DNA of 64,000 nucleotides from Patellaria atrata CBS 101060 (lineage: Eukaryota > Ascomycota > Dothideomycetes > Patellariales > Patellariaceae), in the NCBI GenBank assembly GCA_010093705.1, contig MU006106.1:62001-126000 (forward strand), in the 5' to 3' direction. Below the pieces are notes generated by a model that was given only the letters and a program-made list of their open reading frames with translations, ran no database searches and was not told where the DNA came from. The translations under genes were made by a program, and so were the position numbers. Of the stretch, positions 50,751 to 61,053 are shown one piece after another. Each line of letters begins with the position of its first letter. Position 1 is the stretch's first letter.

Positions 50751-51505
50751 GCAGTCCCCAAGACATCCTAAACGGTCTACCCAGGAAAGTTTGCTGGTTG
50801 ACGACAACGGATGGAGAGTGAATAGGAAAATACACACAAATGAACAAAAACAACAGCACTCTCTGGACTTGCACTGTGATACCATCCTGCCTGATGGCAC
50901 CTGATACAATGGCCAACTGACATTTCATGCCGAAATATGCGGTTCCATCTATAGATCAAACTGCAACCCCGTATTGATACCACACACAATCCCCCATGTG
51001 ACGTGATTCCGTAAACACCTTATCCAATTGCTTAGATCATGAATAAGCCTTACCCTGCTCTTATTACGGAGACTTACCTCACGCAAACTACAACCTACCT
51101 TGTATGTAGCACAGTCAAATTCCCGAGAAACAGCACTTCTAGCCAGTAATCAAGCACAACAACTCTCACCCTTAACGCACAGCAGAGAAGCATTAATCCC
51201 ACATCTAACCAAGACCCTCACCAAACACAAGCACACAAATATTCAAACGAGGCCAAAAAAAAAAAAAAATTAAGAAAAATAAAAATAAATTCTATTAACT
51301 ACCCTACTCTGCCAAGAAGTCGAGAAGGAATGTAAAAAGAAGTGAAGAATCCACAAAACTCAAAAACAGAGCATTAACCATTTTACGTCACCTTCATATT
51401 CCCCACTTCCATCTTCTTCCACTGCTGATACCCCTTCCTCCAAATACCGGCTTAACACCAGCTTACTATCCTCCTGAAATTAACCGTCTAGCTTCGTGCA
51501 AAATC
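50751..51505. other. Convergent 3' spacer with an A tract
   Basis: 755 bases between RPS20 and the repeat protein gene. A run of about 14 A lies at 51255-51270. No gene seen. Confidence 0.6.
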
Positions 51506-54500
51506 TCACTCCTCGGCCCTGTTATTCCTCCATCTCCAATGCTTACCCTTCCACCCGCCATAAGACGGCGGATCGTAAGTCGGAGGCGTGTACTCGGGCG
51601 GTTCATAGACTGGCGGCGTGTAGACCGGGTAGTCCGGGTACTCGGGCGTCTCGGTGGAAGCAGAAGGGACGGTGGAAGTCAGCGTGGTGAGTGTTGAGAA
51701 AGTGGTCGGGCTGGGTAAAGATGTCGACGGTGTGACGGGGGATTCGGGTGTGCTAGAAGAGAACAAGGTGGAGAGGGTGGTGGGGGAGTCGGGGGTGCTT
51801 GAGAGAGGGGTGATGGTGTATGTCGAGGTCAGAGGCGCCGATGGGAACTCTGTGGTGCTGGGGACGGACTCGGACGCGGATGTAGAAGGAGTAGTGGGAG
51901 AGTCGGGTGTGCTCGAGGAGGCCGGAGCGGTGTATGTAGAAGTTAATGGTGGCGACAAAGACTCCGTTGTGACCAAAGAGGACTCGGACGCAGACGAGGA
52001 TGGAGTGGTAGGTGAGTCAGGTGTGCTTGAGATGAAACGAGTCGTGTAGGTTGGCGCGGATGGTACTGACGAAGATTCCATTCCGCTTGATGTGGTTGTC
52101 GATGGTATTGTAGGGGAGTCGGGTGTGCTTGAAATAGAGGGTATCGTATACGTGGATGTTGATGGCGACGAGGAAGCCTCCGCTGTGCTTGACGACAACT
52201 CTATCGATGTTGACAAGGTTGTGGGCGAGTCAGGAGTACTCCACGAAGCAGGACTGGAAGAACTTGTAACATAGTATGACGTCGAAACCGGGGTGGAGGT
52301 CGAAGAAACCTGGCTTGAACTCATAATAGGAGTGCTTGATGAAGGTAAGACCGGATTATCAGGAGTACTAGAAGTTGAGATGGTTGACGAAGAGGGTATG
52401 TAGTACGAAGTGCTGCTTGGGGTAATCAAGTTGCTGCTCTCGCTGCCGAGAGACATTGAACTCGAAATCTCCAATGAGCTTGAACTGACTGGACTCTCAG
52501 GGGTTGAGGAGGTTTCTACCAAGCTCGACGTTGAGCTGAGAATGATTGTAGGGGTGCTTGAACTAGCCGGGAAAGAGGTGAAAATATCGTATGTAGTCGA
52601 GCTCTCGGTGATAGGACTGTCAGGAGTCGACGAGCTTGCTGCGAGACTTGAGGTCGTCATTGAGACATATGAGGTGTTCCATGATAGAAGGGAAGAAGTA
52701 TAGTATGTAGGAACAGGGTTGCTGGTAGTGCTCGGAGTAACGGGACTGTCAGGAATTGAGGAGCTGCTAGGGAGGAAATAGGTAGTGCTCAGAGTTAAAA
52801 CAGAAGAGTAACTGGTCACCTCTGAGGGGCCTGTAGAGGAGGTTGTGCTAGCCGATTCAGTGGTAAAAGGGCTCTCTGGAGGAGATGAAGTTAGCGGGAT
52901 GCTTGTAGATGATTCCGCTGAAACTACCGACGAGCTGTGATAAGTAGTCACGCTTAGAGAAGAAGAAGAGCCTGGAGTGACAGGACTCTCTGGCGTAGAT
53001 GATGTTGTAGGATAACTAGAGCTAGGAGTTGACAAGGAAGGAGCCGGGGAAGGCACGCTAGAAGTACTATAATAGATTGAACTCAGAGTTGTTGTGCCCG
53101 ACATACTGCTGGACGGCGTGACAGGACTCTCCGGCGTTGACGAAGTTGAAAACACTGGAGATGAAGTCGTAGTGTTGGAATACATCGACGTTGTTGACGG
53201 TCCCGATGACGATGTTGGCAATGAGGGAACAATCTCACTGGAACTATACGGACTGAAACTGCTTGATGGGACGTCGACACTCGAGCTCGGAATGACATCT
53301 GTGCTCGCAGCAGAAGATACTGACACGCTGCTAGGCTCCGTGACCGGGCTTCCGGACGTAGACGATGTAATCGCGCTGCTGGAGGAGCTAGGGATCTCTG
53401 AGGGAGTATATGTAGATGTCAGGTGAGTGCTTGAGGATACCGGTGTGGAACTTGTCGGAACATCGATGGTTGACACTGAAGAAGTGATTTCGAAACTGCT
53501 CGACGGTGTTACTGGACTTTCGGGGGTTGACTCGGTGCTTGACTCTACTACTGATGAAGAAAAGGTGGGTAGAATGTAAGTTGTTGTAAATGTCAAGATG
53601 CTGGTGGTCGGAATGACCTCGATCGATGATTCCGTAGTAGTATCAGGAAAAGATGGGACCGAAGATGTATCAATCGGGCTTGACGAGACGGTCGAATAGG
53701 ATGTCGTCGAATTAGGGAATATCACTGTTGACGTCGAAACGACGGAGGATGGAGTAGACGATACGCTAGAAGATGGCGTTACGGGACTGTCTGGTGTCGA
53801 ACTTGACGGACTCAGTGTTGAAGGTGTATACACCGGTGGGGTTGGGAAAGATGTGATGCTACCGCTGGCAGTCGATGAAGCTAGACTACTTGAAGTGCCT
53901 GTTGGATTATCCGGGGTAGACAATACCGGAACGGCAGTGCTCGAGCTACTCTCATCAGAAGTATAATAGACCGACGAAGAGCTAGAGGATGGCGTTGCAG
54001 GACTATCTGGTGTGGACGATAGACTAACGGAGCTTGTTGGAAAACTGAAGCTCGAGGACAGCGATGGGAGGATGTAAGTAGTCGGAGTCACTGGAGAGCC
54101 CGTAGAGATAGATACAGTACCTGTCTCAGTCAACGTGATGATGATGAGAGTTGTGCTGTCTTCGGAGGACGGGACAGGTGTTGAAGCTGTGATAATCTCC
54201 GAAGATGAAGAGACAGCCGTGACAGGACTACCCGGCGTTGAACTTGGTGGAAAGTAAAAGCACAAGGTTGAATCGGGTCCAGTTGTCCGTGTGTAGCATA
54301 TAGACGTCTGGGGGGGAAAGGCCGCCGAGCTGGAAAAGCTGGTAGGTCCTACTGGAAAGGAGCTAGAGTTCGAATACGGATAAGGAGCGGAGCTGGAGCT
54401 TTGAGACACCGGCCCACCTGGCGTAGAGCTAGACCCAAAATAAGAGCTCGTAAACACTGTATCAGTACCTGGGACCGTTAAAGTCGTCGAGCTATCTATC

Positions 54501-55086
54501 ACCGAAGAGGACAGCGTGCCACCAGTGAAGGTTTCCGAAGAGGGCACAGTTGTTGTGGTAGTGAATTCAGACAAGGTTGGGGTGTCTGGCGACCCAGTGA
54601 TTGTGGTGTCTGGACCATAAGAGGAATGTGGAGGAAATGAGTACCCATAGGTTGGAAGTGGGTAAGCTCCAGCGGAAACAGCTTGAGCAGTGCTAGTCTT
54701 ACTGCAGGAAGACTTTATATCACGGGCATGCAGACCTATTAAAAGATGAGTCAGCTGAATTACTTATATCAGACTATAGTTTAAAATTTGGATGGTGCTA
54801 TCATTGGGTATACGTAAAACTGGTCCATGGTTCGACTAACGTAGAATGAGATAGGGAAATGAAAACACCATCGTCTCATTGATACAAATTAGAGACACCA
54901 AGATGGAAAAAGTACTCCAAACAGTAATTAAGTTATAAGGAGCGGGCTCCTTCATTCGTTGATCTTGGTGAATTTTCAAAGGTTGGAATAGTAAAATATC
55001 AAAATACAAGTGAACTTACGAGGATCAAAGGTAGCAAGAACGCAAGAAGCCAAAGCATTGATGAGAAGGATCTTGGAGGCTCCCAT
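51506..55086 (-). CDS. Secreted Ser/Thr-rich mucin-like repeat protein
   Basis: Minus-strand exons 55086-55020 and 54735-51506, with a 284-base intron, give 1098 residues. A signal peptide (MGASKILLINALASCVLA) is in exon 1. Almost everything after residue 80 is Ser and Thr, with about 17 copies of a motif of the form STP(D/E)(S/N)P(V/T) followed by TPSS or similar, plus a few worn copies. This is heavily O-glycosylated mucin or adhesin texture. The C-terminal 60 residues differ: a Pro/Tyr-rich run (YPPVYEPPEYTPP type) and a basic Trp-containing end, GKHWRWRNNRAEE. No GPI tail is seen, so it may be wall-bound in another way or soluble. Function unknown. Long open frames on the opposite strand are shadows of its Ser codons. 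Confidence 0.85.
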
Positions 55087-57993
55087 CTTGACAATGAGGG
55101 AGATGCTTTGTTTCACTGCAAGAAAAGAATAGACTGAGCTAGAGGTGTAAGAAAATGAAGGATAGCTCAAACGAATGAGAGCATAAAGAAGAAAACATCA
55201 ACAGGGAGGCTGAGCGCCATTTTATAATAAGAGAGACCGCATATTACAAAATCCCTCTTTATGCTGTTGAACGAAGGGAGTTGGATCTAAGAGGATCAGT
55301 GAGCGGTGATCCCGGAAGCCTACATGCAGAAGCCGCGATATAAACCCGAATACGGTAGATAGTGTATTCTTTCAAGCAGCATGCAGTGGTCCTTCATATT
55401 CCCCGCCGCATTCTGTTGTCATGGCGTCAGTATGCAACGTTTGATGAACAAGGTAGATAGACTGGTAAGTGGTAGGACGATTGAACCTCATTGGAAAGAA
55501 TAATGTTAATCCCTGGATTCAAGTTCAAGTCCTGGGATGAAGAGGCTCGGTTTCGTCTGAAGATACTTGATCATTGGAAGGAGAAGAAGTACGTTTTCCG
55601 TGCCACAGCAGTTTAAAAGACAGCCTAGGTAATGGACACGAGAGGCCATTGTCTTGCACAACGTACGCACGCAGCCGCATCGGAGAGTGTCACCGCCCAA
55701 CTCAATATACTATTTACGTTACCCTAAGGCTTGGTTAAATATCGCACTGTGATTTCTTCGTTGATTACATTCTTTTTGAGATCATCGCGAGGTTCAGGAA
55801 TTGGGTCAAAGCACCCGCGAACACGTAGGATTACGAAAGACGTAAGGGACGAGATGAGAAAACGAAGAGACAACGTGTTTCCGACTCTATGTTTAGTATA
55901 ACACGAGAATTGTAGGTAAGGTACCCGAGGTGCCGTGTAACTTAGGAAACAGCCTGCCCTGAGAACTTTATAGTATAAAGCTGTCAATTTTCGTTTGAAA
56001 TGCATCGTACCTGAGCAAGCTGCATGCATTCCCATCTTAAGATGAAACTTGCTATCCGGTTACCAGGGAACTAGCGGTTCAAACTTGGACTTCGCAGACT
56101 CTGTTTCCTTGTGTACGCGGGTCCCATGAAGTTTGCTCTTGAACAACGACTTTCAGCCAGTAAAGTATAGGAAAATGCGGACAGATACGAAACGCACTGC
56201 TGAGATCAGGGACTTTAGGAAGACTATAAGGAAAGTGAAAACGTGTTCAACATTAGGAATAGTGTCGATGAATTCCAGTTCTAAGAAGACAGATCATTGG
56301 AGGAAGATACTTCTCATATTCGAGCGGGGATTCTGTCCGCAAAGCTCCTGTAATACGAGCACAGAGTCGGATGGGATGAGTATGTTGTACAAGTGTTACA
56401 AAGTATGATCAACAACCTCGTCCCAAAAATGGCTCCTTTGACCTCCTCCGAGCCTAAGGGAAAGGAGCTACGACAATTCCCCTCGTTTGAAAGANNNNNN
56501 NNNNNNNNNNNNNNNNNNNNNNNNNNNNNNNNNNNNNNNNNNNNNNNNNNNNNNNNNNNNNNNNNNNNNNNNNNNNNNNNNNNNNNNNNNNNNNAAAGAA
56601 AAAATCTAACTTTAGAGAAAAGGACGGAGTTCTAAGGTCAGAGAATGTTGAGGTGAACATTATTGGAACCGCAAAGTAAGAATTTCCACATCTTCCTATC
56701 CCAAGATCTCACGCTAAAAAGCGTCTCTTGGCAACCCTTTCCCATCATGATTAGCCTCCAAGAGTTTTAGAGAAGTTCTGCCGAAACGGGTAGCCAAGCT
56801 CATATCCCGTGACTTCGCTTGTCCAAAAAGGTATCGCACGAACCCCTAATTGGATAATCGCTTCGAACAAGGTCTCCGATCCACACTTCCCCATGAGAAA
56901 CAGCTCGGTGCTTTTCCCGCCATAACTGTGAATCGTCGCAAGACCGTTCGTCGAAAACTAATTTTCTTTTTAACCTTTTAAGCTTTTTGAGTAGGATTTG
57001 GAATTTGGAATTCTGAAAAAGCCACCGCCAGGTCCGTCACCGTGTCGTCACTGGTCAGTGAAAGAAAGGACCGGTCTGGAGCCGCCCGCTAAAACGGGCG
57101 CTTTACAGTAGAGCACCTGTAAGTGAACGGCGACGGGGACGAATCGGCAGTTTCCATACTAGAAAATGACTCGGGAAAGAAAGAGGCTGTGTCAATTTGT
57201 GTGATAGTCCGACAGTCTCTACCTTGCTCATGCCCTTGTTGTCAGTTTTCTCTACGAAAGTGGAGAGAAAGACGGCACAGATAGAGCTACAGTAGATTGA
57301 TAATCGTCAAAGTCTCGACAAGATCGACAATAGTCCGGAGAGGACCTTCGAGAAATACTGTTAGGTGAGTTGGCGTAGGGAGACGCGTCGCACTCAACGA
57401 GGGGGTGGCGAATTTTATATCTCGAGTCACTAGAGGTGAGTAAACAGCAAGAGAAAAGGCAAATCCTCAAAACTGTTTTTTATTTCCTTTTCCTTAAGTT
57501 ACTATTACCTTATATTAGACGTTATCAAAACGCCAATAGGTCGTAAAAGCTGGACCTTGAGTATGTAATAGTACAATAAACCATTCGATCCATCCTTCTA
57601 GATAACTTGAATAACCGATCCTCTGATGATCAAAAGAACCTTTGACATTTCTGTCGTATTAATCTCAAGCGATGCACGGAGAAACATTACCGCCATCGTG
57701 TAGTGTATGTGAAATGAACAAGGGACCATCAAAGAAGCTGCCCCTGAACGTTGCGAACATCACCCACAAACATGGGGATAACGAAGTGTACGCCTATGAC
57801 TCCGCCCTAACCAACCGAGACCACCAATGAAGCGGAGAGCTTTCTACAAGCTTAACGCCTGTCCTGCTCCTCTTAAAAATGCGCTCTTTGTAGCGCCGTG
57901 TCACGTCTCCTGAAGAGGTAGTTCGCGTTTTTCCGACTCTGCGGTAAGTGAAATAATAGAAAATAAGATTTCAATAAAAGATATGGTGGTAGA
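55087..57993. other. Intergenic region with assembly gap
   Basis: About 2.9 kb with no supported gene. It includes the N run at 56495-56594; what lies in the true gap cannot be known from here. Confidence 0.5.
56495..56594. other. Assembly gap, 100 N
   Basis: Exactly 100 N, the usual placeholder for a gap of unknown size. Frames across it are meaningless. Confidence 0.99.
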
Positions 57994-59453
57994 TCAACTG
58001 GTCGTAGTTGTATCATCCCATATGTTGCCATCAATGAAAGCAGCAAATTCACCAGGGGTGATGTTGCCACCGCTGGTACTGCTGGCTCTTGTCATTGAGT
58101 CAGCAAAACCTCCAGCAAATTCGAAACCGAATCCAGTGTAGGGATTGTTAAATCCATCTGTGCAAGCAGAGGTAGGATTGCCAACGAAATGATCCGCTGC
58201 ATCGGTGGTTGTATCCAGCGTGATTGGACCTGGAGCTAGAGTTTGCTCCATGCCACCTGAAGATACATTGGGGAAATTATTTCGCGATTTCGAGGAGGGA
58301 TTCGGGTTGTAGCTATAGAACGGTTGCTGTTGCGGGATCATGTCACTGCCAGACATGAAGAAGAAGGATCGAGGATCGCTGGGATCCAAAGCAGACCCTA
58401 ACATTTGTTGGGATTCCGGAGGCAGTGAGGGCGAAAACGGGCTGACATTACCATACGGGTTTATGAAGCGTTGACTGCCATGATCCCATGTCATTGGCAT
58501 GGCAGCCATTGAAGTTGGTGAGAAAGGTGTGAAGTTCTGGAAAGGCTGCGATACAGGCATGTTCGTGCCATCCATCGCTCCCTCACCTTCCTGCTTTGCC
58601 ATGATGGTATTATTTTCTTCCATGAATGGCTGAGCGATCGAGTCTTGTCGTGACGCGTTTGTTCTTACTGGACTAGTCGATTTTGGGGAAACTTGAGCGG
58701 ATTGAGGAGGTTGAGAAGGTTGAGCAGGTTGTATTGGCATAGACATGCGGCGGTCTAGCTCCGGCCGTGATGTACCGTCGGACTCGTTGTTGACGTAGGA
58801 TTGTTGCTGGTATTTAGGTGAATCTTGGGGGTTAGCAACCGACGCTGATCTCTGATGAGTACTTGGTCGAAACCCTTGCGAAGAGCCTGGGTAGGGAGAC
58901 TGTCGGAAAGAGGAGGGTGAACGATGTATCATTTGAGGGGGTAACATTTGAGATTGAAACATGCCTTGAGGCATCGTCGGATTGATAAAATGAGGTGCAT
59001 TGGGATAGGGACTAGTCAGGCCCCCTCCCACCTGTTGGAGGTAAGCTGCTCTCGTTGCATGCTGCGTGGCAAGATATGCCTGCAGTCTTCTGCTGAAGCC
59101 CTCGGACGTGGTATTTAGATGAGCGGTCAGCCGCATGTACTGGGTGTTGACATCTTCATCCTCTTCCTCATACATTTCTTCGTTCACGACATCTTGTTCA
59201 GTAACGCGCAATCCGCGACCTGTACGTTTCTTGTGGATCTCTGATGCTCGTCTAGCTGATTCGATCCGAGCCTCAAGACTTCGATCACTCCGCCTGGAAG
59301 CAGCTATATATGCTCTATGATGCATATCGTTAGTATTAAGCTGCTTAACGGAATAATACTCGATCATCATTACCTTTCTTGATTTTCCTCGTGAGTTCGT
59401 TCCGTCTTGATGGGCTTCACCACGGGAAGCGATCCTGTTCTGACAGGAGGCAT
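57994..59453 (-). CDS. Conserved fungal protein, unknown function
   Basis: Minus-strand exons 59453-59374 and 59314-57994, with a 59-base intron, give 466 residues. The N-terminal 110 residues are well ordered: KPIKTERTHEENQERAYIAASRRSDRSLEARIESARRASE, then HKKRTGRGLRVTEQDVVNEEMYEEEDED and a helix (FSRRLQAYLATQHATRAAYLQQ). This N-terminus looks like one I have seen in many Pezizomycotina proteins without a named role. The rest is Gln/Pro/Ser/Asn-rich and ends with DDTTTTS, typical of nuclear regulators; that is inference. The start ATG at 59453 is in the correct frame for exon 2 only after splicing. About 4.5 kb of gene-free DNA lies upstream, as often seen for regulatory genes. Confidence 0.75.
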
Positions 59454-60369
59454 CTCTTTGAAAAGTAGAAATTCCAACAAACAATGTAGTTGATGGATTC
59501 AAAAAAAATAAAAAAAAAATTAAAAAAACAATAGAATGAATTGATAAAAAATCTAGATTTAAGAGATGGGCTGTCGCATATATCTTTGACGTTTGGCGTC
59601 TGAAGGGAATATTTGTGTAAACAAGGGCTCAATAGAAGAAGGTTCGTGTCACTTCCCAATCAAGAAGCTATCTTTATGAGGTATGTTCAGGTACGCACGA
59701 GTGACGAAGGGAGTGGCGACGAAGGATAACTTATTGGAACCTTCGACCTTAGGTAGTTCTTTGTCTCGATTGTCGGTAACTGACTAGAACGCGATTCAGA
59801 AGGATTTCCGGGGTTCAAGATCGGGAGCTATGCGGATGGCTCCTACCCGTTCAGATCTTGGGAACTTGGGAAGAAGGGGCGAAGGTGGAGTAGCTTCTAC
59901 AAGTTAAAAGTAGTTGATGGTAAGTGGCGTTTCCTTACAAACAACGCGTGAATAAGTTTGACATGGGGCCGGGGAGGTTAAATGCTCGGTTACAGTGTTT
60001 ACTTTGCCTGGAAACAAGAGTGATGAGAGGATGATGGGTGAAAGAGGCGAGGCGAAAGGATCCGGCCAAACGATCGACTGAGTACAAAGGAGAAGACGGG
60101 GAGGAAAGCAGTTGATAAAAGATTTCGGGGCGAAGAAGGAAGAAGGAAGAACGAGCAGATTTGCCATGACTTCCCATGCAGCAGGGCCCCAGCAGCCCAG
60201 CAGGCCTTGAGCGTAGCAGCGTGTGGGAGGGTTTGGCAAAGTAGAGTAAAGTTGGGTGTCATAAGTGTGAGATCTCAAAAAGGTTGGCCGCTGTGGCCGG
60301 GCTGGAACTAGACCGGGGGAACTTTTGAAATTTGGGGGTGGTACCTTACTCAAAAGAGCCGGGAGATTC

Positions 60370-60408
60370 GTGAGCTACGTGAGCTGGGTGAGCTGGGTGA
60401 GCTGCGTG
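60370..60408. repeat. 9-base minisatellite, about 4 units
   Basis: Tandem copies of GTGAGCTGG with a few changes. Confidence 0.85.
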
Positions 60409-60830
60409 ATGGGAATTTGTGGGAACGGATATGGGAAACAGCTACGACCCAGCAGTGAAAAGACGGGAAGAACGGGAAGAACGTATGTGTGTTCCCCCTC
60501 TTCGATCGACCAAGGACCCTCCACTTTTCTCGGAAGGTCTATGGTTGCTAATCGGAACTAGCAGGGAAGGAATGAGATCCCTTGTACCTTCCACCAGTTC
60601 TAACACTTTCGGTTGTAACTTTGCACCTAAAACACTTTGCAAAGCAAACTTGCACCTTCCCACACTTTGCAACTTGCACCTTCCAATAACTGATCAAAAA
60701 CGGTTGAACCATTTAAGACGTGAGGGGTCAAGAAATGCCTTGTATCATTACGGTATCTGTGCCCTCGGCTGCCCTGGTATCCCGTGGTATCAAGATTGAC
60801 CGGGCGCAGACGGGCAAAGAGACCGGCTCT

Positions 60831-60855
60831 CCCATCCCATCCCATCCCATCCCAT
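60831..60855. repeat. (CCCAT)5 microsatellite
   Basis: Five perfect CCCAT units. Confidence 0.95.
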
Positions 60856-61000
60856 CCATAAGTCGCGGCACTTTTTTGGTGATGCCGAGGAGGTTCTTCC
60901 GCCTGTCTCTGATTGGAAGATCTCGTTTTGATCTCACGACGCTAGGATCGTGGATTTGCGATAAACGAGCTGGGCCAAGAGTTTCCCGACAAAAGTGACA

Positions 61001-61053
61001 GCAGATGTTGCAGATGTGCAGATGCGCAGATATGCAGATGTGCAGACGTGCAG
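61001..61053. repeat. 8-base degenerate repeat, GCAGATGT-like
   Basis: About six imperfect units of GCAGATGT/GCAGATAT in a row. Confidence 0.8.

Noticed and set aside
51654-53426. Long Val/Gly/Glu-rich frames on the + strand
   Set aside because: They lie opposite the Ser/Thr-rich protein and arise from its Ser and Thr codons; they have no domain of their own.
59904-60353. Small proline-rich protein on the minus strand
   Set aside because: Several overlapping frames in the upstream region of the unknown conserved gene, none with family features; more likely leader or promoter DNA.
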